Position numbers and translations under genes: made by a program. Positions 8,378-19,700 of a stretch of DNA of 64,000 nt are shown here, piece by piece. Positions within the stretch are counted from its first letter, which is position 1. The number at the start of each line of letters is the position of its first letter. Source of the stretch: Nostoc sp. 106C (GTDB taxonomy: Bacteria > Cyanobacteriota > Cyanobacteriia > Cyanobacteriales > Nostocaceae); assembly GCF_002154725.1 (NCBI RefSeq), contig NZ_MTAW01000232.1:1-64000 (forward strand). The letters are read 5' to 3'. The notes beneath the pieces were generated by a model. That model made no database searches. It had not been told where the DNA came from and saw only the letters and a program-made list of their open reading frames with translations.

Positions 8378-9574
8378 ATGCAGGGAAATTTAAATGAAAT
8401 TGATATTCCTAGTATCCTGCAATTGATTGAGTGGGGGCAGCGAACTGGTCAATTGTTAGTGAAATCCCATAATTTTCGCAATAGTAACAAAATTAGTAGA
8501 GAGGTTAGCAAATATCACCATTGCTTGAAATGCCAACCACAACAGTATTGGTTCGTCTTTTTCCTCAATGGGCAAATTATCTATTGCCAACAAGGAGATG
8601 GTAGTTTATCTAGGATTGACGATTATTTACGACATTACCGAGTCGAGATGCAGCTTGACGATATACAGCTAGCCTCTCTAGACTCAGTGAATGTAGCAGA
8701 GTATAGCTATCTCTGGGAACTCTTAGCGCAGAATATAATTAACCCCAAGGTAGCTCGTGATATCATGCACAGTCTTGTATATGAAACGCTCTTTGATTTA
8801 CTGAGTTTGCATGAAGGTAGCTTCATTTTTCATCAGAGTCCAGCACTTACCCCACAATTAACCACCTGGGAAATTACTCCTCTAGTGACAAAAATTGCTA
8901 AGCAATTGCAACATTGGCAGCAACTGTATCCATATATTCAGTCTCCTGATCAGGTGCCTATGCTTTCTGATGTCGTTCAATTACATACCTCTTTACCAGT
9001 AGAAACAGTTAATAAGCTCAAGCATTGGGCAGACGGTAAAACATCCCTGCGTCAATTAGCTCGCTATCTCAACCGAGACATATTCACAGTCGCTAAGGCA
9101 ATATATCCTTACGTCCAGCAAGGTTGGCTGCAATTAGTATATTCAAATACTTGTAATTTTGATGTAGATAGAGAAAATTCGGTGATAGATATCAACACTA
9201 GAGTGCAAATAGTAAGTATCGAGGCATCAACAACTATTGGTGAGACTATAGAGTCTATTTTGCAGCCGAAAGGATATGAAGTGTTAACTTTGACTAATCC
9301 TTTAGAGGCTTTCAGCCTCATTTTTCAACTCAAGCCAGATATGATTTTCTGTGACATGATGATGCCGGAATTAGATGGGTATGAGATTTGTGCCATGATG
9401 CGACAGTCTACAGTATTTGCACTGGTGCCAATTATTTTGTTGAATGCTCAAGATAGATTTATCGATCGAGTCAGAGCTAAGATGGTCGGGACTACAGATT
9501 TTTTGACAAAACCGTTGAAAGATACTGAGATACTGATGCTCGTAGAGAAATATATCAATATAAATTATTGCTAG
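8378..9574 (+). CDS. hmpA: PatA-type response regulator (PATAN domain + C-terminal receiver)
   Basis: A 398-residue protein starting MQGNLNEIDIPSILQLIEWGQRTGQLLV, the usual start of a PATAN (DUF4388-like) domain. This fills about residues 1-260 and has a CLKC pair inside an insertion. Residues 275-395 are a CheY-like receiver with the phosphoacceptor Asp in IFCDMMMPELDGYE and the Lys in FLTKPL. Such PatA/PilG proteins are the first gene of PilGHIJL-type chemotaxis loci in cyanobacteria, and this one precedes CheY, CheW, MCP and CheA genes on the same strand. It has no DNA-binding domain, so it should act by protein contact, as PilG does on type IV pili. The hmpA name is by synteny. Confidence 0.83.
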   Translation: MQGNLNEIDIPSILQLIEWGQRTGQLLVKSHNFRNSNKISREVSKYHHCLKCQPQQYWFVFFLNGQIIYCQQGDGSLSRIDDYLRHYRVEMQLDDIQLASLDSVNVAEYSYLWELLAQNIINPKVARDIMHSLVYETLFDLLSLHEGSFIFHQSPALTPQLTTWEITPLVTKIAKQLQHWQQLYPYIQSPDQVPMLSDVVQLHTSLPVETVNKLKHWADGKTSLRQLARYLNRDIFTVAKAIYPYVQQGWLQLVYSNTCNFDVDRENSVIDINTRVQIVSIEASTTIGETIESILQPKGYEVLTLTNPLEAFSLIFQLKPDMIFCDMMMPELDGYEICAMMRQSTVFALVPIILLNAQDRFIDRVRAKMVGTTDFLTKPLKDTEILMLVEKYININYC

Positions 9575-9786
9575 GGCATACAAAAAAGATACAAGACTTG
9601 TTGATCAGATAAAAGATGGGGTAAAAAATGTTATCACAGAATCAACCAGCCCCAGTACAACCAGTACAAAGTTATTATCTAGTAAATTAGTGAAGGAATA
9701 GAGTTAATTTATACAATAAATGCTTGCGGGGTAATCAGGGAATGTTCCAAAGGGGAACGTCTACATCAGGAGGTAGATAGGCATTT

Positions 9787-10152
9787 ATGAGTACAGTTCT
9801 GATTGTGGAAGACAGTATCGCACAAAGGGAGATGATTACGGACCTCCTGAAAGCCAGTGGCTTAACAGTCACCCATGCCAGTGACGGAGTAGAAGCTTTG
9901 GAGGCCATTCAAAGTGCACCTCCCGATTTAGTGGTTTTGGATATTGTCATGCCTCGGATGAACGGCTACGAAGTTTGCCGTCGGTTAAAATCCGATCCGA
10001 AAACCCAGAATGTCCCCGTGGTGATGTGTTCTTCCAAAGGTGAAGAATTTGATCGCTACTGGGGCATGAAGCAGGGTGCAGACGCTTACATAGCCAAACC
10101 ATTTCAACCAACTGAGTTGGTGGGAACAGTCAAACAACTGCTGCGAGGATAA
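9787..10152 (+). CDS. hmpB: CheY-like single-domain response regulator
   Basis: A 121-residue stand-alone receiver: acidic pair VEDS near the N-terminus, phosphoacceptor Asp in LVVLDIVMPRMNGYE, Ser in VVMCSSKG and Lys in YIAKPFQP, so all active-site positions are present. A strong ribosome-binding site (CAGGAGG) precedes the ATG. It corresponds to PilH/HmpB and should be phosphorylated by the CheA encoded three genes downstream. CheW follows after 13 bp, so the genes are surely co-transcribed. Confidence 0.9.
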   Translation: MSTVLIVEDSIAQREMITDLLKASGLTVTHASDGVEALEAIQSAPPDLVVLDIVMPRMNGYEVCRRLKSDPKTQNVPVVMCSSKGEEFDRYWGMKQGADAYIAKPFQPTELVGTVKQLLRG

Positions 10153-10165
10153 GGATGAAAATAAC

Positions 10166-10696
10166 ATGGTCAGCAAACCGGACTTTTTAAGTGGTGGTAG
10201 TCAAGACCACTTCCGTCCTGAATTACAAGTAGAAAGTCCTGAAGGTGAATTACATTTGCGGTTTTACATTCCTTCGCACCAGGAGTTTGCACTACCTGCA
10301 ACTGGGATTCGAGAAGTAATGGAACTGAGTCCAGATAGAATCACTCCGATTCCTAATGCTTCTCCTTTACTTTTGGGTACTCTAAATTTACGAGGTCGAG
10401 TAATTTGGGTGGCTGATTTGGGCCAATTTCTGGGGGAAGCAACCGCGCTAAACACAGATCGAGCAGAAATTCCGGTAATTGCTATCGAAGAGCAAGACAC
10501 AATAGTGGGCTTAGCGGTAGAAGAAATCGGTGGTATGGACTGGCTTGATGCACAGAATCTGATGCTACCAACTCATGTGCCGGATACAATGGCTCCCTTT
10601 TTACGCGGTGAGTGGTTATTAGATACTAAAAAAAATCAGTGTCTACGACTGCTCGATCAAATGGCAATTTTGCGGAGTGCGAGGTGGGCAGGATGA
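10166..10696 (+). CDS. hmpC: CheW-like coupling protein
   Basis: A 176-residue protein whose core (about residues 30-170) is a CheW fold: [54 protein letters not shown], then [10 protein letters not shown]. CheW links the methyl-accepting receptor (HmpD, next gene) to the CheA kinase (HmpE) in the signalling array. The ATG at 10166 lies 13 bp after hmpB, and the stop is 16 bp before the hmpD start, so spacing is operon-like. Confidence 0.9.
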   Translation: MVSKPDFLSGGSQDHFRPELQVESPEGELHLRFYIPSHQEFALPATGIREVMELSPDRITPIPNASPLLLGTLNLRGRVIWVADLGQFLGEATALNTDRAEIPVIAIEEQDTIVGLAVEEIGGMDWLDAQNLMLPTHVPDTMAPFLRGEWLLDTKKNQCLRLLDQMAILRSARWAG

Positions 10697-10712
10697 AAAT
10701 GGGAGGGTGGAA

Positions 10713-13655
10713 ATGGCAGCAAGTATAGATGATTACCTAGATATATATAAGCAGGCTTGTACGGCTTATGCGCAACAGAACTATGAAGTTGCCGCCACTT
10801 TAGTTGACCAAGTGGTGCAAAATTTACCAAATGACCCTAACTCCCATTTGTTACGGGGTCACATCTACTATGTTTTACAGCAGTACGATGTTGCAAAAGT
10901 CGAATACGAAAAAGTGTTGCAGCTGACTCAAGACAAAGAAATAATTGGTTTTGCCAAACATGGTCTTGAGAGTATCAATGAATACCTGGAAATCCTACCT
11001 GCTCAGGACATTACCACAAAGGATAATGAGCAAATAACCTCAGAAAAAATTTCTGATCCTTTGCTAACTGATGACCTAATATCACAAGGTTTAGACTCCA
11101 ATAGCGATTTTGCTAGCAACACCTTTGATGACAAAGCCTTTGGCGAGTACCAACCAGATGTAAATGAAATAGAAGAGCTATCCTTGGACAGTCCCTTCAA
11201 TATTTCTGCAAACAGTAGTATTGCAGTTAATGCCATACCAGATTTTTCAGAACCTTTGAGCGATGACCCGTTTAATTTGAATCACCAACCAAGTGGGCAA
11301 GAGTCGCATGCTAACAGTTGGCAGGAGCAAGGAAATCTGGAATTGCCTGCTTTTTGGCAGGAAGATATCACAGAGGATAGTATTTACGAGCCAGGAGAGA
11401 AGAGCCATTTTCTAGACACTAGTACAAATTCAACTCAAGAAGGTGTTGCTAATTCTAAAGATGATAGCGATAGCGATTCACCTTTTGCAGAGTTTGATTT
11501 GCCAACAAACAATAACTGGGAAATACCAACTGAATTCTTGATGGAGGAAAAGTATCCAGAACCAAGTGATATGGATTTGGATATGAATAGCAATAGTCTG
11601 GAAAATGAAACTTTAGCGAAAAGTCAAATAGTTGTCCAGGATAGTGCAACAAAAACAAATAATTTGAGATCCAACCGTCAGGATAATTTATCTCAAAGTA
11701 CACCCGATAATTGGTTGGGGCCTATAGAAGCCCAAAATACCTTAAAAGACTTATCTGCTTCTGCTAACAGAGATTTTAGCCAAGAAGAAAAACAGGTAAA
11801 ACCGGGTGTAACAGTAGAAACAAATAATTTGGAAATTGACGATAATTTTGATTTTGAAGCATTTGAATCTGCTTTTGGCTCGGAGAGTTTAAGCTCAGAT
11901 CAAGACACAGGCAATATCCGCAATGGAAGCTCTAAGAGTAATATAGAGTTTTTAGATGACTTTGATGAATTTGACGATTTGGGTAACATTCCAGGCTTTG
12001 ATCTAGCAGAAGCAGACTCCAGCTTTAGCGATGTGGCAATGCATTCTGGTTCACTGGAAACTGGCAGTAACTCCCGTAGCCAAATTGTGGAGTCTTCTGC
12101 AATTGATGAAGCTAGCGATCGCGAAGATGAATTATTTTCGATTACTGGTTCACAAGAAGCAGTCCCAGTCTTTACTCAAGTTGATGTCTCGAAGTTAGAA
12201 CCCACTGTCAGCGTCGAGCAAGGTTGGTTAGCCCCTTTAGAGAATGCCTCCCTAGAAAAGAAACAATGGATAATCGCAGGTAGTGTAGGTATAGTTTCGG
12301 CACTAGTTGTAGCCACAGTCAGCTTTGGAGCTACCACATTTTCTCCACCTCAGCAACGGGAATCAGTGCGGAATACTGGCTGGGCAATGTCACTAGCAGC
12401 CGGAATTGCCGGTTTTGCGACCGCCGCCTTTATGGGTAATTTTACACTCAAGCAAATTCGGCGCACAACCCAAAATTTGCAAGCTCAGTTTGATGCTGTG
12501 CGGCAAGGTAATCTCAATGCTCAAGCCACGATATATTCCGAAGATGAATTAGGACTGCTAGCCACTGGCTTTAATGAAATGGCACGGGTGATTTTTACTA
12601 CCACTAATGAAGCCCAACGTAAAGCCGATGAACAAGAGGAAGCCAAAGAAAATCTGCAACGCCAAGTAATTCGCTTGTTAGATGATGTGGAAGGAGCAGC
12701 TAGAGGAGATTTAACAGTACAAGCTGAGGTAACAGCAGACGTACTGGGAGCCGTTGCTGATGCCTTTAACCTGACAATCCAAAACTTGCGGGATATCGTC
12801 CAACAGGTAAAAGTGGCAGCTAAGGAAGTAACAAAAGGTGCAACTAACTCCGAAACCTTTGCGAGAGCCTTATCTAGTGATGCCTTGCGACAAGCAGAAG
12901 AGTTGGCTGTAACGCTGAATTCTGTACAAGTAATGACCGACTCAATTCAACGCGTAGCCGAAGCGGCGCGGGAAGCGGAGACTGTTGCCCGTGATGCTAG
13001 CACCATCGCCCTCAAAGGTGGGGAAGCAGTGGAAAATACCGTGGCAGGTATTTTAGAAATTCGGGAAACTGTGGCAGAGACAACCCGTAAAGTGAAGCGA
13101 CTAGCAGAATCTTCTCAAGAAATCTCGAAAATTGTTGCGTTAATCTCCCAAATTGCCTCTAGAACCAATTTGTTAGCACTCAATGCTAGTATTGAGGCGG
13201 CACGGGCAGGAGAAGCCGGACGCGGATTTGCGATAGTAGCAGATGAAGTGCGCCAGTTAGCAGACAAGTCTGCCAAGTCGTTAAAGGAAATTGAGCAGAT
13301 TGTGATGCAAATCCAGAGCGAAACAGGCTCTGTGATGACTGCAATGGAGGAAGGTACACAACAGGTAATTAAAGGCACGAAATTGGCAGAAGAAGCCAAG
13401 CGATCGCTAGAAAATATTATTCAAGTGGCAAATCGTATTGATATTTTGGTGCGCTCAATTACTTCCGATACTGTGGAACAAACTGAAACCTCCCGTGCTG
13501 TAGCTCACGTGATGCAATCTGTAGAACTTACAGCACAAGAAACCTCTCAGGAAGCACAACGAGTTTCCGGTGCCCTACAAAACTTAGTGGGTGTATCCCG
13601 TGACTTGATTGCTTCAGTTGAACGTTTCCGGGTGGAAACTCTCGAATCTAGATAA
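10713..13655 (+). CDS. hmpD: Methyl-accepting chemotaxis protein with cytoplasmic TPR N-terminus (PilJ type)
   Basis: 980 residues. A TPR-like helical region (about residues 5-95) is followed by a long acidic, low-complexity segment (to about 510), two membrane helices (about 520-540 and 560-580) separated by only some 17 residues, a HAMP domain, and a signalling domain ending the protein with the conserved hairpin tip [27 protein letters not shown]. There is no periplasmic ligand domain and no GAF photoreceptor domain, which separates it from the phototaxis (PixJ/PtxD) receptors and fits PilJ/HmpD. The ATG at 10713 follows GGGAGG. An in-frame upstream start at 10677 inside hmpC has no ribosome-binding site. 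The input is probably sensed from the cytoplasmic side or from the pilus machine. Confidence 0.88.
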   Translation: MAASIDDYLDIYKQACTAYAQQNYEVAATLVDQVVQNLPNDPNSHLLRGHIYYVLQQYDVAKVEYEKVLQLTQDKEIIGFAKHGLESINEYLEILPAQDITTKDNEQITSEKISDPLLTDDLISQGLDSNSDFASNTFDDKAFGEYQPDVNEIEELSLDSPFNISANSSIAVNAIPDFSEPLSDDPFNLNHQPSGQESHANSWQEQGNLELPAFWQEDITEDSIYEPGEKSHFLDTSTNSTQEGVANSKDDSDSDSPFAEFDLPTNNNWEIPTEFLMEEKYPEPSDMDLDMNSNSLENETLAKSQIVVQDSATKTNNLRSNRQDNLSQSTPDNWLGPIEAQNTLKDLSASANRDFSQEEKQVKPGVTVETNNLEIDDNFDFEAFESAFGSESLSSDQDTGNIRNGSSKSNIEFLDDFDEFDDLGNIPGFDLAEADSSFSDVAMHSGSLETGSNSRSQIVESSAIDEASDREDELFSITGSQEAVPVFTQVDVSKLEPTVSVEQGWLAPLENASLEKKQWIIAGSVGIVSALVVATVSFGATTFSPPQQRESVRNTGWAMSLAAGIAGFATAAFMGNFTLKQIRRTTQNLQAQFDAVRQGNLNAQATIYSEDELGLLATGFNEMARVIFTTTNEAQRKADEQEEAKENLQRQVIRLLDDVEGAARGDLTVQAEVTADVLGAVADAFNLTIQNLRDIVQQVKVAAKEVTKGATNSETFARALSSDALRQAEELAVTLNSVQVMTDSIQRVAEAAREAETVARDASTIALKGGEAVENTVAGILEIRETVAETTRKVKRLAESSQEISKIVALISQIASRTNLLALNASIEAARAGEAGRGFAIVADEVRQLADKSAKSLKEIEQIVMQIQSETGSVMTAMEEGTQQVIKGTKLAEEAKRSLENIIQVANRIDILVRSITSDTVEQTETSRAVAHVMQSVELTAQETSQEAQRVSGALQNLVGVSRDLIASVERFRVETLESR

Positions 13656-13658
13656 TTT

Positions 13659-13730
13659 AGTCAATAGTCCAAAGTTCAAATATTGGCTCTTGACTGTTGA
13701 TTGTTAACTGTTGACTCTTGACTATTGACT
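13659..13730. repeat. Short heptamer-like repeats and inverted repeat between hmpD and hmpE
   Basis: Multiple TTGACTN-type 7-mers in a row, bounded by an exact 11-bp inverted repeat AGTCAATAGTC (13659-13669) / GACTATTGACT (13720-13730). Similar TAGTCAATAGTCC sequence occurs at 26180-26193. Such short tandem heptamers are common in Nostocales genomes. It could form a weak hairpin between the two genes. Confidence 0.6.
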
Positions 13731-13745
13731 CTTGGCGAAAAAACT

Positions 13746-16700
13746 ATGCTGCCGGAACAACAACAGCGCATTTTGGGTTACTTTATTGAAGAAGCAAGAG
13801 ACCACCTGAATACGATTGAACAGGGGTTATTGAATCTCCAGAGTACCCTGAACGACCCAGAAATGATCAACGAAGTCTTCCGGGCGGCTCACTCCATCAA
13901 AGGGGGAGCTGCGATGCTAGGTTTGAGTAGCATCCAGCATACATCTCACCGCCTAGAAGATTGTTTCAAAGTTCTCAAAGAGAATCCGATTCAGGTTGAC
14001 CAAAAGTTAGAGTCTTTGTTTCTCGGTGTTGCAGATACCCTCAAAGCACTTTTAGAGAATTTGAGTGGACCGTTTGGCTTGTCAGAAGAGACAGCCAATA
14101 CTTTGATGTCAGAAACTGAGCCAGTCTTTCAATGGCTGAATCAGCATCTAGAACTACTCTTACAACAAGCAACCAGTGGTGTAGACAGTGGTATTTCCGC
14201 AACAGAAATACGTCCAGCCTTGGCAGATAACGCCAACACACTGACAGAAATTTTCATGCACCGGGATTTCTCCACACCAGAAGAAGAAAACAGCAGGGTA
14301 TCCAGCGAACCATCTGTGATATTACCACAGGAGACAGGTTCGTCGGTTGTAGCCACGGATAATGAAACCTGGAGTGAGTTCCAAACCCAAGTGCTGCAAA
14401 CACTGCGGGAAATGTTGCAACTATTTAAACAAGGGACAAACCTGGAAACTCGGCAAAATCTCGAGCAATCTTGTCAACAGTTAGTCCATCTCGGTGAAGC
14501 GTTTAATTTACCCAAGTGGTGTAATTTATGCCAAGCAGCAACAAATGCGATCGCTAATCCTGATAATACTTATCTAACTCTAGCTAAAATTGTCATTACA
14601 GAAATTAAAAAAGCTCAAGAATTAGTTCTTAAAGGTAAGGAACAGGAGATTGTAATTAGTCAGCAGCTAGAAGTACTCTTGAGCTTCCCAGAAGTTGAAT
14701 TAGTAGACATAACCTATAATTTAACTGAGGAATCAGGTAGACAGCCAACTACGATTGCCGATCGGCTAGCTTCTACAAATGATGATTTTGTTAGTAGTAT
14801 TAAAAATCCTGTAACTAGCCTATCTGAGCAACTTAACAAAGTTCAGAATATTATTCCAACCACAAAAAATACTACCAATGATTCTTCTTTATTGTTTAAT
14901 TCCTTATCCAACAATGAAGATGATCCACTTTTGACAAATCATAATCTCGATCCCAAAGGTCCAGAAGTTGGAATAGCTGAGTTAAATACCCTTGCCGATT
15001 TATTTGAAGGTGAGACGCCAGAACTCGATGAAACTTGGCAACAAGAGGAAATATTAGACATCACTGCTGCCAGCAAATTGGGCGACATCACTACTAGTGA
15101 TACGGAGGATAATGATAGCGATTTAGCTGATTTACTATCTTTCGATGAAGTTATAAGCAGTAATGATTCTCAAAAAACTACAATTCAAACAGAAGATTTC
15201 AGCTCATTATTTGGTGAAAATTTCTTAGAAAAAGAAAATTTAGAACCACAACATTCTCAAACATCACCAACAAACATTAATGATATAGATTTAGACACCC
15301 CCTCTGATGAAAGTATCGAAGAATTTACGCAAATTCTCTTAGAATATCCTGGGGATATTGCCCCACAAGATGTGGTGCAAGATTTATTGGGGCTGGCATT
15401 AGATGAAACTGAAAGGTCATCTATCGCTGAAGTCACTCAACCAGAAATTGAAGCGATATCAAGCATAGAACTATCTCATCACGAGCAAAACAGTTTCGAT
15501 GAATTATTTTCAGTTTCTGAAAATGCAAACTTGGTTGAGGAAATTACTCCTAGTAGCGAACCCACGCTTAACTTCCCTCAGCCAGAAAGCTTTTCTTTAG
15601 ATAATTTATTTACTGAATTAGAAGAAAATACACCATTTTCTACAGGTGAGTCAGAAATTGGAGATTTATTTGATACACCCTCAACAATAGCAAGAGATTT
15701 TTCGCCATCAGCAGATGATTTGAGCAACTTCTGGAACGAGGAAGCACAAACTCAACAACAGCCAGAATTTGACTCAAAGTTAGAGCAGGATGTAGCTAGA
15801 GCGTTAGAGGAGAGCTTGTTTACAGCTGCCAATGATTTTTTTAGCGATACTCCTTCACCGACAGAAAATTTTGACATTGAAGATTTTGATCTAGCTTTCC
15901 CCCAGCAAGATGAGCAACTCGATCTGATATTTTCAGCAGATGGCGGGGATGATTTATTTGCAGAGTTGGCACCAACCAACACGACAATTTCCCCCAATGT
16001 TGACGCTCAAGAAATACCTGTAACCGAGGTTAGTAGCTTCTTAGAAGAGCAGAGCCGCACCCCACTCCCCTCAACAGCATTACCTCCCGAAGCTTTAGAT
16101 TTCACTCCTGAATTTACCAACCAGTCAGTAGAGAACGTATTTGGCAATTTTCCCAAAGCTCTTGCTGACCTGGAAATTGATTTGTTCAACATTAATACTC
16201 CAGAAACGACTGTTGCTGACAATGCAGAATTGAATTTAGCCGATGAGGCACCAGCAACAGCAGCAACTCTAGATCTCAACTTTGATATCCCAGAAACAAC
16301 TGTTAGTGATACTCCAGAATTAGATTTAGCTGATGAATTATCAACAACTACTTCAGATTTAAATTTTGTTGAACCTTTTGGTTTACAACAGCCTCCAACT
16401 AACCCAGAGTTAGACGATAGTTTGGCAATTACCTTTGATTCTGCAAACATAACTAGTGCTGAGAGTACAGAACTAACTTTAGGTGATGAGTTAACGCCCA
16501 CAGAAACTGTCTTCAGAGAATTCGCCACCTTAGAAGAGGTAGTAGATTTCACAGATGCGCTCGCACAAACTGAGAGTACAGAACTACCTGTAGTTGATGA
16601 ATTACCAGCCGCAGAAACTGTCTTCCAAGAATTCGCCACCTTAGAAGAGGTAGTAGATTTCACAGATGCGCTCGCACAAACTGAGAGTACAGAACTACCT

Positions 16701-19700
16701 GTAGTTGATGAATTACCAGCCGCAGAAACTGTCTTCCAAGAATTCGCCACCTTAGAAGAGGTAGTAGATTTCACAGATGCGCTCGCACAAACTGAGAGTA
16801 CAGAACTACCTGTAGTTGATGAATTACCAGCCGCAGAAACTGTCTTCCAAGAATTCGCCACCTTAGAAGAGGTAGTAGATTTCACAGATGCGCTCGCACA
16901 AACTGAGAGTACAGAACTACCTGTAGTTGATGAATTACCAGCCGCAGAAACTGTCTTCCAAGAATTCGCCACCTTAGAAGAGGTAGTAGATTTCACAGAT
17001 GCGCTCGCACAAACTGATATTACAGAACTGTCTATAGTTGATGAGTTATCAGCCACCGAAACTATCTTCCAAGAATTTGCAACCTTAGACGAGGTAGTAG
17101 ATAACACTGCAAACAGTGATTCCAACGACCTTATTATTGCAGAAGCTGATATTACAGAACTGTCTATAGTTGATGAGTTATCAGCCACCGAAACTGTCTT
17201 CCAAGAATTTGCAATTTTAGAAGAGGTAGTAGATAACACTGCAAACAGTGATTCCAACGACCTTGTTATTGCAGAAACTGATATTACAGAACTGTCTATA
17301 GTTGATGAGTTATCAGCCACCGAAACTATCTTCCAAGAATTTGCAACTTTAGAAGAGGTAGTAGATAACACTGCAAATAGTGATGCCAACGACCTTGTTA
17401 TTGCAGAAACTGATATTACAGAACTGTCTATAGTTGATGAGTTATCAGCCACCGAAACTGTCTTCCAAGAATTTGCAACTTTAGAAGAGGTAGTAGATAA
17501 CACTGCAAATAGTGATTTTAAAGATGCTGCAATAGCAGAAAATGTAGACGAATTAGATTTATTAGTTGAAGTAAAAGATTTATCCGCGCCTTTGTTGGAT
17601 ATAGCCCAGACAACTGAACCAGACAATGCTGTTGTTACTGATACTGCATTGGATGTGACATCAGTAGTAGCTGCGGAGGATGAATTTGTAGACCTAGAAA
17701 CATTATTAGAAGAAGAATTCCCGACCTCTTTCCCAGACGAAGATTTTGCAGCACTGGAAGCATTGCTAGATGAAGACAACGATGAGGAGGCTGCTGTTAC
17801 GCCTCCAACAGTTTACTCACAGCAATTGCAACCACAGACAACTGATAATAATGCCAGTATCACTATAATCTCACCAGAGATTGATGACGAATTTAGTGAT
17901 TTAGAGAAATTGCTGGCGGAAGCAGATCAAACGATATCACATTCACCATCAACCAAACCAAAGACGGGCAAAACACCACGCTCCTCAACTCGTCGTGCAG
18001 CAAGATTTGAAGAAACGATGAAAGTTCCAGTCAAGCAACTGGATGATATGAGCAATTTAGTTGGGGAGTTGGTGGTAAATCGCAACACCTTAGAGCAGGA
18101 TCAAGAACGTCTGCGGCAGTCATTAGATAACTTGCTGATTCAGGTGCAACAGCTATCTGATGTAGGAGCAAGGATGCAGGAACTATATGAGCGATCGCTC
18201 TTAGAAGCTTCGCTTTTAGCCAGTCGCAAAAACAAAGACTCTGATGTTCCATCCCCAGATTCCAATTCTGAGCGGGGTTTTAGTGAACTAGAAATGGATC
18301 GGTTTACACCTTTCCATACATTATCTCAGGAAATGATTGAAATGATTGTGAGGGTGCGTGAGTCAGCGAGTGACATCGACTTTGTAACTGAAGAAACCGA
18401 GCGAGTAGCACGGCAGTTCCGGCAAGTAACCACCCAGCTACAAGAGGGATTGACACGAGCACGAATGGTGCCATTTTCCCAAGCTATTGATCGCTTACGA
18501 CGCGGAGTCAGAGATAATGCTATCAAATATGGCAAACAAGTGGAGTTAGTCATTGAAGGCGGCGATACCTTAATTGACAAAATGATTTTGGATCACCTGA
18601 CCGATCCGCTGACTCACATGCTCAATAATGCGATCGCTCATGGTATTGAAACGCCAGAGGTGCGACAAGCTGCAAGTAAAAATCCGGTGGGAGTGATTAA
18701 AATTCGTGCCTTCCATCAAGGTAACCAAACCGTAATATCTGTGGGCGATGATGGTGCAGGTATCGATACAGAACGAATCAAAGCTAAGGCGTTGAAACTT
18801 GGTATGCTCACAGCAGAAGAGGTAAAAACCATAACGCGCCTAGAAATCTACGATTTACTGTTCCAGTCTGGTTTTAGTATTAAAGACCAGGCGGATGAAA
18901 TTTCTGGTCGCGGTGTGGGTATGGATGTAGTTCGCTCTGAAATTAGCGAAATTCGTGGCACAGTTAACACTGATTCTACCCTTGGTAAGGGAACGACCTT
19001 TACAATTCGTCTACCACTCACTTTAAGTATTTGTAAAGCTCTATGTTGTGTTTCCGATAAAGCTCGCATCGCCTTCCCAATGGATGGTGTCGAAGATACT
19101 CTAGATATTCCTGTCAAAAATATCCAGCAGAGTGCTGATGGGCAAACATTTATTCCCTGGCGAGATACAGTATTACCATTCCGTCCCCTCAAGGAGCTTT
19201 TAGCCTTTAACCGACAACTCAGTCGCGGTAGTGTCTACGGTGGAACTCGCGATGATGACATGGTTTCTGTGGTTGTAGTGCGATCGGCAAATAGCTTAAT
19301 TGCTCTACAGATTGACTTGGTACTGAGTGAGCAAGAAATTGTAATTAAGCAATTTGAAGGTCCAGCGCCAAAACCCCTTGGTGTAGCTGGTGCTACAGTC
19401 TTAGGTGATGGTCGCATTATGCCGATTGCTGATGTCCTAGAAATCATGGACATTTTCCAAGGACGGATATCTAAACAAAGTGGTGGTAGCCTCTGGCAGC
19501 AGAAAGGTACTCCCACTACGCTAGAAATCCCTGCTGTTAAAATTGACCCAACTGTGCTGATTGTTGATGACTCAATTACAGTTAGAGAGTTACTCTCCCT
19601 CACCTTTAACAAGGCAGGTTATCGCGTAGAACAAGCGCGTGATGGACAAGAAGCTTGGGATAAACTCCGCTCTGGGTTGCCTTGTGATATCGTATTTTGC

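Noticed and set aside
13659-13735. CRISPR-like appearance of repeated TTGACT units between hmpD and hmpE
   Set aside because: The units are about 7 bp with no spacers of constant length and no cas genes, so these are heptamer-type short tandem repeats.
16007-17779. 590-aa open frame on the minus strand opposite hmpE
   Set aside because: It exists because the tandem repeats and acidic codons of hmpE leave no stop in the reverse frame. Its product is a Ser/Thr/Val/Asn-rich low-complexity repeat without any start context, so it is a shadow.
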